Positions 9,292 through 19,028 of a DNA stretch of 64,000 nt are shown piece by piece. A program made the position numbers and the translations under genes. The stretch's first letter is position 1. Each line of letters starts with the position of its first letter. Under the pieces are notes generated by a model that worked only from the letters and a program-made list of their open reading frames with translations, ran no database searches and had not been told where the DNA came from. Origin of the DNA: Verrucomicrobiota bacterium (GTDB lineage: Bacteria; Verrucomicrobiota; Verrucomicrobiia; Limisphaerales; PALSA-1396). Where the stretch lies: contig JACQFP010000013.1 in assembly GCA_016200005.1 (NCBI GenBank), positions 94,218 through 158,217 on the forward strand. The letters run 5' to 3'.

Positions 9292-9762
9292 TTAACACTT
9301 ATTCTTGCAGGCACCGAGCTTCTTCAACTCCTCGCACGTGCCGGTGATTTGCAGACGCTGTGACTTGAGCGAAAAACCGAGCTTGTGTGTGATCTCGTTT
9401 TCAATCCGCGAAATCTTCTCGCTTTCGAACTCGACGATTTTCTCGCAGTCCTGGCAGATGAGGTGGTTGTGGTTCGGATGTTCGGCGTAGTTGGGGTCGT
9501 AAAACTTGTGGTCCTTGCCGAAATCCATTTCGCGCACCAGTCCACTCTCGGTCAGCAAAGGCAAGGTGCGGTACACCGTGGCCCGCGAAACCGACTTGTC
9601 CAGGCGGCGTGACCATTCCAGCAACTGCTCGGCGGTGAAATGCTCGTCCGTGTCGAACACCGTGTTCACGATGGCCTGTCGTTGCGAAGTGATGCGCAGG
9701 TTCTTGTTCGCCAGAAACCGCAGAAATCTCTGTTTACTCGACTCTTTACTCGCTACCGACAT
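9292..9762 (-). CDS. Fur-family metal-responsive transcriptional regulator
   Basis: 156 aa. The winged-helix DNA-binding half (residues ~10-90) has ITSQRQAIVNTVFDTDEHFTAEQL and the recognition helix SVSRATVYRTLPLLTESGLV. The C-terminal dimer and metal domain has HPNHNHLICQDCEKIVEF and ends in CKNKC, giving a CxxC plus CxxxC pair usual for a structural zinc. Length and motifs match Fur; PerR, Zur or Nur cannot be excluded. Start MSVASKES is chosen because a TATAAT box ends 6 bases before its ATG; the in-frame start 18 bases upstream would lie inside that promoter. No target operator is proposed. Confidence 0.9.
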   Translation of the reverse strand: MSVASKESSKQRFLRFLANKNLRITSQRQAIVNTVFDTDEHFTAEQLLEWSRRLDKSVSRATVYRTLPLLTESGLVREMDFGKDHKFYDPNYAEHPNHNHLICQDCEKIVEFESEKISRIENEITHKLGFSLKSQRLQITGTCEELKKLGACKNKC

Positions 9763-9768
9763 GGCGAA

Positions 9769-9796
9769 ATTATAGGTCAACCAACGGCCAAGTCAA
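9769..9796 (-). promoter_or_regulatory. Strong promoter of the Fur-family gene, predicted leaderless
   Basis: Minus strand: TTGACT (9791-9796), a 16-base spacer, perfect TATAAT (9769-9774), then six bases and the ATG at 9762. Transcription would be expected to begin at about the A of the start codon. This is the clearest leaderless case in the window. Confidence 0.65.
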
Positions 9797-9841
9797 CGCG
9801 GGCGTTGGTCGTTGCTGCCTGACCTGGAGGTCAGAGAGGAT

Positions 9842-9909
9842 GTTGGAGTTCACGCTTCAGCGTGTCAGGTTGGCGGCGCGAAATCACAAGCTGAAGCTTG
9901 AACTCCAAC
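9842..9909. repeat. Hairpin repeat (REP-like), 20-bp arms
   Basis: GTTGGAGTTCACGCTTCAGC (9842-9861) is mirrored by the complement of GCTGAAGCTTGAACTCCAAC (9890-9909) with one mismatch, around a loop of about 28 bases. It lies between the Fur-family gene and cinA. Arms and loop have the architecture of a dispersed palindromic repeat; other genome copies were not available to me. Confidence 0.75.
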
Positions 9910-10037
9910 CTCAGACCGTCGTCCGAGGGTGCATGATACTCGATCCCCGCCGGCGGCCGTAACCGTTGAATAATCAGTTCGCACGACGCCACTGAGAACT
10001 TGCAACGTGCAACCGGCAACCTGAAACTCCCGTCGCT

Positions 10038-11306
10038 GTGCACATCGAAATCATCAACACCGGCAGCGAGCTGATGCTCGGGTTCGTGCTCAACACCCAT
10101 CAACAATGGCTCTGTCGCCAACTCGGCAACCTCGGTTACACCGTCAACCGGCAGGTCGCCGTTGCCGACGAAAGCCCGCCCATTCTGGAGGCCGTGAAGG
10201 AAGCGTTGACGCGCGCCGACCTCGTGATCACGACCGGCGGCCTCGGCCCGACCTCCGACGATCTCACCCGTGACCTCATTGCGCAGTTGCTGGGGAAAAA
10301 ACTGATTGAGGACGCGAGCATTCTGGCAAGGATCGAAGAGCTTTTCGCGAAACTCAAACGGCCGATGCCGAGCAGCACCAGAGTCCAGGCGCTCGTGCCG
10401 GAAGGCGCCATCGTGTTGCCAAACCATAACGGCACGGCTCCGGGGTTGGCGATCGCAGTGAACCCGAATCCTTATCGAATGGGAGGAGTGGCGAGTTTGC
10501 TAATCATGCTGCCCGGACCGCCGCGCGAATTGCGACCCATGTTTACCGTGCAGGTCGTTCCGCTGCTCCGAAAATATTTTCCACTGGAGAGGGCGTTTGT
10601 TTGTCGCACTTTGAAAACCACCGGGCTGGGAGAATCCATCGTTCAGGAAAAAATCGTCGGTCCGTTGAAGCCGCTGACGGACGCCGGGCTGGTCATCGGT
10701 TACTGCGCGCGGATCGGCGAAGTGGATGTCCGCCTCGTTGCCAATGGTCAACGTGCGGCGCAAACCGTCGCCGATGCCGAGCAGATCATTCGCGGAATCA
10801 TCGGCAGGAACATTTTTGGCGTGGGCGAGGATGAACTGGAGCAGGTGATCATCCAACGGCTGACGGAACAAAAGGAAACATTGTCACTGGCCGAATCCTG
10901 CACCGGCGGTCACCTCGCGAATCGGCTGACCAACGTTCCCGGCGCTTCGGAGGCTTTTCTCGCCGGCCTTGTCACCTATAGCAACGAAGCCAAAATCCGT
11001 CTGCTCGGTGTTCGCCCGGAAACCCTGGCGCAACATGGCGCCGTCAGCGAAGCGACCGCCCGCGAAATGGCCGAGGGCGCGCGCCAAAGAAATCAAACCG
11101 ATTACGCCATCGCCGTCACCGGCATTGCCGGACCGGGCGGCGGCACCGACGCCAAGCCAGTCGGCACCGTGTTCATTGCCCTGGCCACGCCGCGAACGAC
11201 CACGGTCGCACAGCTGCTCAACCGTTACGACCGCGAAACCTTCAAGCAGGTTACTTCACAACAGGCGCTGGAAATGTTGCGGCGAACGATGATGGCGGCG
11301 AGTTGA
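10038..11306 (+). CDS. cinA: CinA-family protein (nicotinamide-nucleotide amidohydrolase)
   Basis: 422 aa, full length for CinA. The N-terminal MoCF/COG1058 domain starts HIEIINTGSELMLGFVLNTH and has TTGGLGPTSDDLTRD and LPGPPRELRPMF. A middle linker domain follows. The C-terminal PncC amidohydrolase domain (~260-420) carries LSLAESCTGGHLANRLTNVPG, GLVTYSNEAKIRLLGV, GAVSEATAREMAEGAR and VTGIAGPGGGTDAKPVGTV. The family recycles NMN to NaMN and hydrolyses ADP-ribose. Initiation is at a GTG directly before His-Ile-Glu; no upstream alternative preserves the domain edge. No recA neighbour is present. Ordinary codon use. Confidence 0.93.
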   Translation: MHIEIINTGSELMLGFVLNTHQQWLCRQLGNLGYTVNRQVAVADESPPILEAVKEALTRADLVITTGGLGPTSDDLTRDLIAQLLGKKLIEDASILARIEELFAKLKRPMPSSTRVQALVPEGAIVLPNHNGTAPGLAIAVNPNPYRMGGVASLLIMLPGPPRELRPMFTVQVVPLLRKYFPLERAFVCRTLKTTGLGESIVQEKIVGPLKPLTDAGLVIGYCARIGEVDVRLVANGQRAAQTVADAEQIIRGIIGRNIFGVGEDELEQVIIQRLTEQKETLSLAESCTGGHLANRLTNVPGASEAFLAGLVTYSNEAKIRLLGVRPETLAQHGAVSEATAREMAEGARQRNQTDYAIAVTGIAGPGGGTDAKPVGTVFIALATPRTTTVAQLLNRYDRETFKQVTSQQALEMLRRTMMAAS

Positions 11307-11530
11307 GTTAGCGCAGATCCTTCGCCGAGACGCGCAAACGCCAGATGCGCTTTTGGGACAAAGGCCAGCCTAACGGCGATTGGAGTCCGGTGGCAAAAAT
11401 CACCATCGGCGTGTAAAGCAAAGGACTGTGGCGCGATGCTCATGGCGTTGTCGAGCCTTCTCCGGGCTGTTCAGCGCGCCGCGCGAATTTAAATTCCAAG
11501 TGTGTTCAAGACCTCCTGCAACGGTCCGGC

Positions 11531-12086
11531 TGGAAGTGGCTGCCCGTGGGTCGCGGTGATTTGAAAAAGAAGAACGAGCCGGAAGATGTTTTTCACTACG
11601 CCTTGGCAGTTTTCATTCGCCGACGTATCGAGAGCGTTGCGCTGAGTTTCTGAAAATTGATTTTCACGCCTGCCCCTGACGAGCGATTTGAAAATGTTCC
11701 GTCGTGCTCGCCGCAAAGAGGGCGCGGAACTGGTCGCCCTGTATCTCATGGAATCACCCAGGTTCGACAACTTCAAAACGACGTTTCCGCTGAAGGGCAA
11801 TGACACCGTGGAAAAGGTCCAATACACGGACGACGACAAGCGTGTCTGGATCAACGCGTGGCAATTGTTCGGCGGCGTCTCAAAAGCGGTTTGGGAATTT
11901 CATTTGCGTGGCCATCAGGTCTGCGAGAAGTGGCTGAAAGTTCGCAGAGGACGAAAATGTGTTTACGCCGATTGTCAGCACTTCCAACAAATTATCGTTG
12001 CCTTGAACGAAACGATTCGCTTCCCAGAAGAGATTGACGATGCGATTGAGAAAAGCGGCGGCCGGCCAATGAAATCAGGACACTGA
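11531..12086 (+). pseudogene. Decayed C-terminal remnant of a type ISP restriction-modification enzyme
   Basis: Three frames must be joined to recover a typical type ISP C-terminal specificity region. Frame one gives WKWLPVGRGDLKKKNEPEDV and FHYALAV. A missing base near 11613 shifts to HSPTYRERCAEFLKIDF. A second missing base near 11665 shifts to RLPLTSDLKMFRRAR and on to VWEFHLRGHQVCEKWLKVR and QQIIVALNETIRFPEEIDDAI, ending at 12086. Restoring one base at each site (AVLHSP, IDFPRLPL) rebuilds the family consensus. The upstream helicase and methyltransferase domains are absent, so this is a relic of a lost system. The last in-frame segment (11688-12086) could be mistaken for a gene. Confidence 0.75.
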
Positions 12087-12148
12087 TTCATGGCGAGGAG
12101 TGTCTTGGTTGACAGAACGCGGTCTCCCTACGAGCAAACTCCAGTCCG

Positions 12149-14044
12149 CTACCTTGTGAATTGCTTCATCTTGCCGAGCGTGTCGAGCAGTTGCGCCTGA
12201 CGCGCGCTGATCGCCTCGCGCTGGTTCAGCAGTGGAGTGTAGTTCTGGTCGAACACGGTCATTTCCGTGTTGTAGGTCTCCGTGCCGAAAGTCGTCGTCA
12301 TTTTTCCGTCTTCAATCGCGGCGTTGTCCCAGCTTGCGATAAACACAAACGGGCGCGGCTCCGCGGACAGCAGCGGGATGCCTTGCGTATAATCGGAGAG
12401 CGGGTTTTCCACGCCCATGTAGGTGAGAATGGTCGAAGGCACGTCCATGTGACTGGTCAGGCGTTCGATCTTGCGTGGCGCTTCACCGGGAATGTGCGCG
12501 ACCATGAAGGTTTTGGTCTGATACTTGTCGAACGAACTGTCATGTCCGAAAAGTCCCAGCTCGCGGAACTCCTCGCCGTGATCGCCCAGCATAAACACCA
12601 GCGTGTTGTTCATCAACCCGCGATCTTCCATCGCCTTGAGCACGCGTTCGATCTCCGCGTCCACGTAATGCAGGCTGTTCTTGTAGCGGTTTTTGATTTG
12701 CTCCATCTGCGCGGGCGCATGGGCCAGCTTGATGTAATTCAAGTCCTCGCTCACGCCGCCGGTGTCAAAAACCGCATGGTTTGGCGGGTAATAATACGGC
12801 TGATGCGAAGCAATATAGAACATGAAACCAAAGAAAGGTTTTTTGTTCTCATCGACAAACCGGATCAACTCATCCGTCATCAACCGGTCGCGGTCAACCC
12901 GCTCGCCCTTCCAACTGTCAGTGATCGCCTCCGGCACGTCCACGAAACACGTGCTGCGAAATTCCGGATAGTTCAGGCTTGTGCCGCAGAGGATGCGGAA
13001 GTTGTAGCCCAGCGGCTTGAGCGACCTGATGAGCACCGGGCCTTGGCGTTCGGCGAGGGCGCGTTGCCAGTACGTCCCGTAAATGCCGTGGATCAATCCA
13101 AAGATGCCGTAGCGAGTGGTGTTGCCCGCGCTGTAGTTCTGATTGAAGACCAGGTTCGTCGCGCCCCAGTGCGACAGAAACGGCATCACATCGGGCGTCA
13201 ACATGTCGAAGCGGCCGCCTTCCACAGCAATGATGAGAATATTCGGATGCGGAGCGTCGGGACGAAATCGCAGCGGCGCCTTGGGATAATCGAATGAACC
13301 TGCGCCATTGTGCATTTTGAGGCCCACGATGGCGGAAGTTTTGATGCCCAAGAGCTGGTGGCCAAGTTTCCTCATGGTCAGCGGTTGATACAACGGCAGG
13401 AGTTGCCTTACCCGGAGGATCTCCTGGTTGTCGCGCAGGTCGCCGACCGCGTACCCCGCTTTATCAAGGGCGATCAGGCTTAAAACCACGGCGCCACAAC
13501 ACAGCGACGCCTTCTTGTTTCGCGACGCGGCTGCATTCGGCCGCCTTCCCAACCACGGCAAGGCGAACACCGCAAACGCGATCTCCGCCGCGAAGATGAG
13601 GATCACAATCAACAGCGTCGTGAGCACAGTGCTGCGTCCTGCGATCACGTTGTCGGCCGATCCGGGTGTGGTGATGAGATTCCAGACCACCGCGTTGAAA
13701 TGGAACCGCCAGAGGCTGTAGATGACCGAATCGGCGTAGATGAAGAAGTTAAGGAATCCGAACAAGACGACTGCCGCCGTCAGGGTCACCCATCCGCGCC
13801 GCGCCACCAACGCGAGCAGAGATAAAATGAGCGGGACGAGCGCCAACATCGCAAAGTTGGCCGCGAACGCGAGCAGTGTCGCCAGCCAGCCCGGAAACGA
13901 TGTGCCTTGGGGAACGTTCGAAAGATAGGCGTGACCCACGACCATGAGCATCCCGACATTGAAGAGGTAGAAATAAACCAGCGCCTCCGCATTGGCTGCT
14001 GTTCCAGAATTGCCAGCAGAGCGATTTATTTCCTCAGTGTTCAA
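12149..14044 (-). CDS. YejM-like inner-membrane sulfatase-fold protein (DUF3413 plus sulfatase domain)
   Basis: 631 aa. Five or six hydrophobic helices occupy residues ~20-170, followed by a periplasmic alkaline phosphatase-fold domain from ~265. The layout and motifs ([31 protein letters not shown]) resemble YejM/PbgA of gamma-proteobacteria, which controls LPS synthesis, and more distantly LtaS. Potential metal and nucleophile residues are Glu275, Thr309/310, Asp488-His489 (LGDHGEEF) and His501. Enzymatic activity is therefore conceivable, unlike in some pseudo-enzyme relatives. Its ATG overlaps the stop of the upstream phosphoesterase gene by 11 bases, indicating an operon and translational coupling. 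Confidence 0.82.
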   Translation of the reverse strand: MNTEEINRSAGNSGTAANAEALVYFYLFNVGMLMVVGHAYLSNVPQGTSFPGWLATLLAFAANFAMLALVPLILSLLALVARRGWVTLTAAVVLFGFLNFFIYADSVIYSLWRFHFNAVVWNLITTPGSADNVIAGRSTVLTTLLIVILIFAAEIAFAVFALPWLGRRPNAAASRNKKASLCCGAVVLSLIALDKAGYAVGDLRDNQEILRVRQLLPLYQPLTMRKLGHQLLGIKTSAIVGLKMHNGAGSFDYPKAPLRFRPDAPHPNILIIAVEGGRFDMLTPDVMPFLSHWGATNLVFNQNYSAGNTTRYGIFGLIHGIYGTYWQRALAERQGPVLIRSLKPLGYNFRILCGTSLNYPEFRSTCFVDVPEAITDSWKGERVDRDRLMTDELIRFVDENKKPFFGFMFYIASHQPYYYPPNHAVFDTGGVSEDLNYIKLAHAPAQMEQIKNRYKNSLHYVDAEIERVLKAMEDRGLMNNTLVFMLGDHGEEFRELGLFGHDSSFDKYQTKTFMVAHIPGEAPRKIERLTSHMDVPSTILTYMGVENPLSDYTQGIPLLSAEPRPFVFIASWDNAAIEDGKMTTTFGTETYNTEMTVFDQNYTPLLNQREAISARQAQLLDTLGKMKQFTR

Positions 14045-15437
14045 TTTTCTGAAGGGGCTGGGGATAAGAAGAGCCTTGGCGAGTGGCCGAAAGGAGAACC
14101 GGCGGACGCGGTTGTTGCGTGAAGTCGAAGCAGTCGATCATGTCGTCGGCATTTTCGTCACGCGCCATCATCGGCTTGAGGCCGAACCGTTCCTCAACCA
14201 GGCGCAGCCACGATTCAAAGGCGTGAACGGTGTGATCGATGTAGCCTTGTTTCGCATACGGGCTGATCACCAGTCCGGGCACTCGGATGCCGAGGCCGTA
14301 CTTGTCAACTTTGGGCGGAGGCACATGATCATAGAAACCGCCCCAGTCGTCCCAACAGATGAAAATTGCAGTTGAGCTCCAGTTCGGACTTTGCATCACA
14401 GCATTCACCAGGCCCGTGACGTACGCCATGCCGGCGCGCACGCTGTTGGGCGCGTGCTCACTGGTGGAGCTTGAGGGAATGACCCAGCACACCTGTGGCA
14501 GCTTTCCATTTTTGGCGTCCACGTAGAATTGCGAGGAATCGACCAGCCGGTTGCGCTGGTGCGGGTCTTTCATCACTTTGGGAAACCGGGGCAGGGGATT
14601 CCAATGACTAAATCGATGTGGGCTTTGTTCCTGATCCGATTGGGAACCGACAACGTGAGCATCCTCGGTGTCGGGCAGCTTGCCTGAAGTCACGTAATAT
14701 TTCCAATCAATCTTGCCGCTGGTCAAAGATTCAGTGATTTGAGGAAAAGTGAATTCCTTGGGTGTGCCGCCCCTGAATCGACCTGAGAAAGTTGACTTCA
14801 GAGAAAACCGCGGGGTGACGAACCCGCCGCTCTGTGCCGCAAGTATGTAGAGGTGTGCCGGCAAGCTGTAAGAGGCGACCGATTCGAAGAAGTGATCTTG
14901 CAGCACGAACAGACGCGCATAGTTCCAGTAATTCGGAATCTCATGGTAATCGTGATAACCCATCACATCTCGAGGGTTATTGCCAACCGCCGGATCAAGG
15001 TCGGACGGAAGATCGTGCTTGGGATCATGCGTATTGACGACTTTTCCTTTGTAAGCTTCCTGTAAAAAGCCATCCATTTTTCCCCCATTTATATCAGCCC
15101 AGGCATTGTCCCAGTCGTGCGGACCCCCGCGGTTGATTTCGTTCGTGTCGTGATATGAATGCAAAGGCGGCCCGTGTTGGGGATCGGGCACGCTTGCCCC
15201 TTTGGGGATACCGTCGGCGCCGGGGTAGGTGCCAAAATAGTGATCAAAACTCCGGTTTTCCTGGACGATAAAAACGAAGTGCTCGATCTTTTCCAGCCCC
15301 GGCGGTGGGCTGAAAGTCCGGCCCGGTCGCGACGCTTGCCGCAGCCGCGAATTCCTATAGGCACAAAGCGTAGTAATCGCGAGCAATGTAACAATCGCCA
15401 GGCAGCCGAAACGGAAGAAATAAACTTTCGTGCGCAT
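14034..15437 (-). CDS. Phospholipase C / acid phosphatase-type phosphoesterase
   Basis: 467 aa from the ATG at 15437, beginning with a membrane anchor or signal ([20 protein letters not shown]). The PF04185 hallmark [21 protein letters not shown] follows at ~65-85, then the metal-ligand segments [28 protein letters not shown] and [17 protein letters not shown], and the C-terminal [13 protein letters not shown]. The family hydrolyses phospholipid head groups or phosphomonoesters outside the cytoplasm. An in-frame GTG at 15530 would add 31 residues before the anchor. The downstream YejM-like gene overlaps its stop, so both act on the envelope from one transcript. Confidence 0.85.
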   Translation of the reverse strand: MRTKVYFFRFGCLAIVTLLAITTLCAYRNSRLRQASRPGRTFSPPPGLEKIEHFVFIVQENRSFDHYFGTYPGADGIPKGASVPDPQHGPPLHSYHDTNEINRGGPHDWDNAWADINGGKMDGFLQEAYKGKVVNTHDPKHDLPSDLDPAVGNNPRDVMGYHDYHEIPNYWNYARLFVLQDHFFESVASYSLPAHLYILAAQSGGFVTPRFSLKSTFSGRFRGGTPKEFTFPQITESLTSGKIDWKYYVTSGKLPDTEDAHVVGSQSDQEQSPHRFSHWNPLPRFPKVMKDPHQRNRLVDSSQFYVDAKNGKLPQVCWVIPSSSTSEHAPNSVRAGMAYVTGLVNAVMQSPNWSSTAIFICWDDWGGFYDHVPPPKVDKYGLGIRVPGLVISPYAKQGYIDHTVHAFESWLRLVEERFGLKPMMARDENADDMIDCFDFTQQPRPPVLLSATRQGSSYPQPLQKIEH

Positions 15438-15542
15438 TACCGGTCGCTTCGTACCTGCCTGAACCACCGCGACCTTAGTTAGTCCGACAGCAATCTGGTT
15501 GTTTCGTTCGATTTGATCGTACGACTGCACATTGCCGTCAGG

Positions 15543-15572
15543 TTGACAGCCCTGTATTCTCCTCTTTAAGCT
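15543..15572 (+). promoter_or_regulatory. Predicted promoter of the tandem kinase gene, leaderless
   Basis: TTGACA (15543-15548), 18 bases, TAAGCT (15567-15572), then six bases to the GTG start at 15579. The -35 is consensus and the -10 weak. Spacing to the start codon again predicts a leaderless mRNA. Confidence 0.45.
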
Positions 15573-15578
15573 CGCGCT

Positions 15579-17012
15579 GTGATTCAGCTCGAAAAAGACG
15601 GTGTCCGATGGACCGTGGCGCCAGCTTTTGAACCGTTACTCGCAAAAACGCTTGCCGACCCAGGTCAGGTCATCAAAAAAACTCCCGCCAAACTGGTGAC
15701 CGTCCATCAAATCAACGGGCTGACCGTTTTCGTTAAAAGATATCTTAACGCGGCCAAGGGATTGCGTCCGCTGAAATTCTACTTCAAACCGTCCGAGGCC
15801 AGAAGCGAGTGGGCGCTGGCCGCGCGAGTCGCCGCCCTCGGCATCCCCGTCGTGCCCCACCTCGCCATGGGCGAACAATGGACGGCGACTGGTCTGCAAC
15901 AAAGCATCCTCGTCACCCAGGGATTCGACGGCGTGCGGCTGGACAAATTTCCGCACCAGGAAACCGACGAATTACACACCGCGCTCGCGCGGCTCTTGCG
16001 CACCATGCACGACAAGGGTGTATTGCAACGCGACTTGCATCACAATATTCTGGTCAAGGCCTGCCCGCTGGAGTTGTGCCGCATCGACGTGGACCGCAGC
16101 GAGCTGTTGCCGCCGTTGACGGAAGAACAACGCATCGAAAACCTGGCCTACCTCAATATTTTTGTGCTGTTGCGACCAAAATTCTTTGAAACTTATGGCG
16201 CCGATGCCGGGTTGATTTCAAGAATTCAAGAACGCAGCCAGGTCATTCGCCGGGGTTTGTGGATGCGACGCTCCAGCCGCTGTTTGGAAGACAATCTTCG
16301 GTTTACTGCAAAAACAATTGGCGGATTGCGTTGGTGGGTGCGCCTGGAGTTCTTCGACGATAAATTGCGCGCGCTGCTGGAGAATCCCGATACCGCCTTG
16401 GAGAACTGCGCCAAGCTTTTCAAGTCCGGCCCGAACCGGCAATCGACGGTTGGCAGCTTCGACGGACTGGTTTTGAAACGATTCAACATCAAGAATCGTT
16501 TGAACTATGTGAAGGACTTGTTTCGTCCTTCGCGCGCCTTTCGCGCCTATCAAAAGGCGTATCACCTGGAATTGCTCGGCTTCCCAACGCCGCGACCGCT
16601 CGCCGCCGCCGAGCGACGCGTATTGCGGGTGTTGACGCGCAGTTATCTGGTCAGCGCAGAAATTCCCGGTGCTACTGATCTCGGAGTTCTTTTGCGTCCG
16701 GCGCAGCGCCCGCCGCGCGACCTTGTGAAACAGACCGCGGAACTGATCGCTCAACTGCATGAGGAAGGTTTCTCCCACAGCGATTTGAAAGAAACCAATA
16801 TCGTCCGCGACCACACCGGCAAGTTGTTCCTGCTCGATCTTGATGCGCTGAGTTACGTCAGACAGTTGCCCGACCAACTTGCGGCTGCGGATCTTGATCG
16901 TCTCGCGCGCGCCGCCGCCAAATATCCCAACGTGGCACGAACCGACCGCGTCCTTTTCCTTCGCGCCTATTGCCAGGCGCGGAAAATCAAGCGAGTACCG
17001 CGCGGCGCGTGA
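15579..17012 (+). CDS. Protein with two tandem LPS-kinase (WaaP/KdkA/InaA-like) domains
   Basis: 477 aa containing two kinase-like domains of the LPS core kinase type. Domain 1 (~1-225): Lys53 in TVFVKRY, Glu77, catalytic loop [13 protein letters not shown] (Asp152, Asn156) and metal-site RIDVD (Asp170/172). Domain 2 (~285-477): Lys300 in [20 protein letters not shown] (Asp402, Asn407) and LFLLDLDAL (Asp420/422). Both therefore keep the residues needed for phosphotransfer. Family members phosphorylate heptose or Kdo of the LPS inner core in the cytoplasm. The gene starts with GTG and its stop abuts that of the opposing third kinase gene. Duplication within one chain is unusual. Confidence 0.82.
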   Translation: MIQLEKDGVRWTVAPAFEPLLAKTLADPGQVIKKTPAKLVTVHQINGLTVFVKRYLNAAKGLRPLKFYFKPSEARSEWALAARVAALGIPVVPHLAMGEQWTATGLQQSILVTQGFDGVRLDKFPHQETDELHTALARLLRTMHDKGVLQRDLHHNILVKACPLELCRIDVDRSELLPPLTEEQRIENLAYLNIFVLLRPKFFETYGADAGLISRIQERSQVIRRGLWMRRSSRCLEDNLRFTAKTIGGLRWWVRLEFFDDKLRALLENPDTALENCAKLFKSGPNRQSTVGSFDGLVLKRFNIKNRLNYVKDLFRPSRAFRAYQKAYHLELLGFPTPRPLAAAERRVLRVLTRSYLVSAEIPGATDLGVLLRPAQRPPRDLVKQTAELIAQLHEEGFSHSDLKETNIVRDHTGKLFLLDLDALSYVRQLPDQLAAADLDRLARAAAKYPNVARTDRVLFLRAYCQARKIKRVPRGA

Positions 17013-17825
17013 TTAGTTGATTGGCTTCTGAACTTTCGGCCACCGCTGTTTCCCATACGCAAAAACTTTGTGCGCCAATTGCTTCACGGCGGTGTCCACT
17101 TTGGTTTTGGCAAGATACAGCTTTAGAAACTCAAGCCGCTCGCCGAGGGTACAGAATTCCATGGCTGACTTGTCGAGCAAAGCCAGGTCCTTGAGCTGTC
17201 GCCGCCCTCGCAGCGGCGACCAGCGATCAAACTGCCCGCGCGGGCAATCAATGAACCACAACTTCGGCCCGTTCGGAGGCGCAAATTCGACGAGCACATT
17301 CCGCCATACCAGATCATGATGGAAAAATCTGGCCGAGTGCATCCGGCGAGTCAGCGTGGCAAGCTGCGTGAGCAGGTGCGCCCGAATGTTTCTGAATTCG
17401 ACCGTGGTGCGGGTGGGGCAATGTTTCCGCATGAATTCGACGAGGTTGCCGGAGTTGGAAAGCGCTTTAGTAACGATGAACGCGCGTCGAAGCCGGCCCA
17501 ACCCATCCCGCTGCTCACCGCAGGCAATGCGCTCGGCGCACGGGATGCCGAGTTGCTCGAAGGCCTTGTAGTTTTCGAATTCGCACCGGGCTTTGGAGGA
17601 GCGCCAAAGGTATCGCCACGATGGCCCGGCGAACTCGTATTGTTTGTAAAAAACCTGGAGTGATGAACCGTCGGCAAGTTCAAACGTCTTTTGTTGAACC
17701 AGGGCGCGCCGGTTCGGATCGCCTTTCCCGCGGAAGAAATCGATGACGCGGGAACACGAATCCAGCCGAAGGCGCTCGAAGGCAGATTTATATCTCGCAT
17801 CGACAACAAGCCAATCCATACCCAT
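17013..17825 (-). CDS. LPS kinase (InaA/WaaP-like) family protein
   Basis: 270 aa, one kinase domain with Lys61 (LQVFYKQYEF), catalytic HHDLVWRN (Asp171, Asn176) and metal-site WFIDCPRGQF (Asp193). It resembles Kdo/heptose kinases that phosphorylate the LPS inner core. The start ATG at 17825 is preceded by GGAAGA at good spacing. It is convergent with the tandem-kinase gene with zero intervening bases, so the two are probably regulated separately but serve the same glycolipid. Sequence similarity to either domain of the neighbour is low by eye. Confidence 0.82.
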   Translation of the reverse strand: MGMDWLVVDARYKSAFERLRLDSCSRVIDFFRGKGDPNRRALVQQKTFELADGSSLQVFYKQYEFAGPSWRYLWRSSKARCEFENYKAFEQLGIPCAERIACGEQRDGLGRLRRAFIVTKALSNSGNLVEFMRKHCPTRTTVEFRNIRAHLLTQLATLTRRMHSARFFHHDLVWRNVLVEFAPPNGPKLWFIDCPRGQFDRWSPLRGRRQLKDLALLDKSAMEFCTLGERLEFLKLYLAKTKVDTAVKQLAHKVFAYGKQRWPKVQKPIN

Positions 17826-18132
17826 GATTCTTCCAGTGATGTACTGCGGCCTTTCAACACGGCCTTACCGCCGCTCCGGCCATGACACCGCAATTCTCAA
17901 AACCATGCGAATCAATTTCTTTGCTTTGCTTTCACCACCAATGGGCCTTATCATTGTCTTTAAGTGGGCGGTTAGGTTTGGAACTTGTCGAGACCAAAAG
18001 TTTTGGGAAACTCGGCTCCGTCAACTGATTTGCCCACTTGGAAGAATCAGTTTAGCAGCAAGTGAAACTGTTGAGTTCGTGGGCGATTGCTTTGACTCAG
18101 AAATCAAAACCGCCTGAGCGAAAGAGGAATTA
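17826..18132. other. Intergenic stretch without a supported gene
   Basis: About 300 bases upstream of the barrel-like protein and behind the LPS kinase gene start. Open frames here have no recognisable motif. The only feature is AGAGGA just before the GTG at 18133, a ribosome binding site for the next gene. Confidence 0.5.
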
Positions 18133-18942
18133 GTGAAGCCATTTGCAATCATGGCGTTTATGTCGTCCATGGCAGTAGTTCGTCTGCTTGCCGAAGATTC
18201 CGACCAGCCTCAACAAGCGGTGAATATCACGACAAGAGGCTCATTTAACTTTGGCTTGGTTGATGGCTTCTTGCAGACCCCGGCGGGCGGCAGGCCGGGC
18301 ACATCGACTCACCAGCGGCCAACTCTTGCAGACCTCAACATTCGCGACGTGGGATTCTATGACATGCGACTAGATCTACAATGGCAGCATTTCGATTTCT
18401 ACGGCGGTTATCAAATCATCGGATTGGATGGATCGGGGAATCTGGCGCGTTCGTTGATAAGCCACGGCGTTTCGTTTGCAGCCGGCGATCAATTCACAAC
18501 GCAAAATCAATTTAACTGGTTTAACTTCGGCGGCGGATGGAGATTCGACTTGCTTGATGGCAGGCTGGAACTATTCCCGAAGACACAACTGGCGGTGCTT
18601 GATTTCAGTTATCAGCTTTCGACGGCCACCCAGACCGCCCGCCGAAGCTATGCAAAGGGCGCCGGCCGATTTGGACTCGAAAGCGCTTACTGCTTGAACC
18701 CAATCGTCAGCTTTCACTTCAGCGGCGACGCTTCGATACCGCTTTCCAACACTCCGCAAATTGCCACGCTGACCGCGACAGTTAATTTCAAACTGGCGCC
18801 CAAGCGCCATCGGGTCAATCCGAGTGTGTTCATTGGTGGTGGTGGGGAATTGATTGATTATCGCGACAATCAAAGACTCCCGAACCATGTCCGTGCAGAA
18901 ATTGGTCCGTTCATTACCGCCGGCGCGGCGATTTCGTTCTGA
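18133..18942 (+). CDS. Predicted outer-membrane beta-barrel protein
   Basis: 269 aa, starting at a GTG with a good AGAGGA site 5 bases upstream. The N-terminal 20 residues form a signal peptide (MAFMSSMAVVRLLAE). The remainder alternates hydrophobic and polar residues in amphipathic strands rich in aromatic and Gly residues (DMRLDLQWQHFDFYGGYQI, FNWFNFGGGWRFDLLDGRL) and ends in Phe, a usual signature of barrel proteins inserted by BamA. No enzyme motif is visible. Function unknown; it sits between envelope kinase and methyltransferase genes. Not matched to a named family by me. Confidence 0.65.
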   Translation: MKPFAIMAFMSSMAVVRLLAEDSDQPQQAVNITTRGSFNFGLVDGFLQTPAGGRPGTSTHQRPTLADLNIRDVGFYDMRLDLQWQHFDFYGGYQIIGLDGSGNLARSLISHGVSFAAGDQFTTQNQFNWFNFGGGWRFDLLDGRLELFPKTQLAVLDFSYQLSTATQTARRSYAKGAGRFGLESAYCLNPIVSFHFSGDASIPLSNTPQIATLTATVNFKLAPKRHRVNPSVFIGGGGELIDYRDNQRLPNHVRAEIGPFITAGAAISF

Positions 18943-18990
18943 CTGCACCATCTTTCATTCACTATGTGGTCGGGAGCCGTGAATTCCATT

Positions 18991-19019
18991 TTGTATTGTC
19001 GCTAACTGTGCCATACGAT
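18991..19019 (+). promoter_or_regulatory. Predicted promoter of the SAM methyltransferase gene
   Basis: TTGTAT (18991-18996), 17 bases, TACGAT (19014-19019), then nine bases to the ATG at 19029. Moderate match with the recurring short-leader layout. Confidence 0.4.
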
Positions 19020-19028
19020 GCGGGCCGC

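Noticed and set aside
17743..18117. Possible 124-codon gene ahead of the barrel protein
   Set aside because: Begins within the kinase gene on the opposite strand and has no recognisable features.
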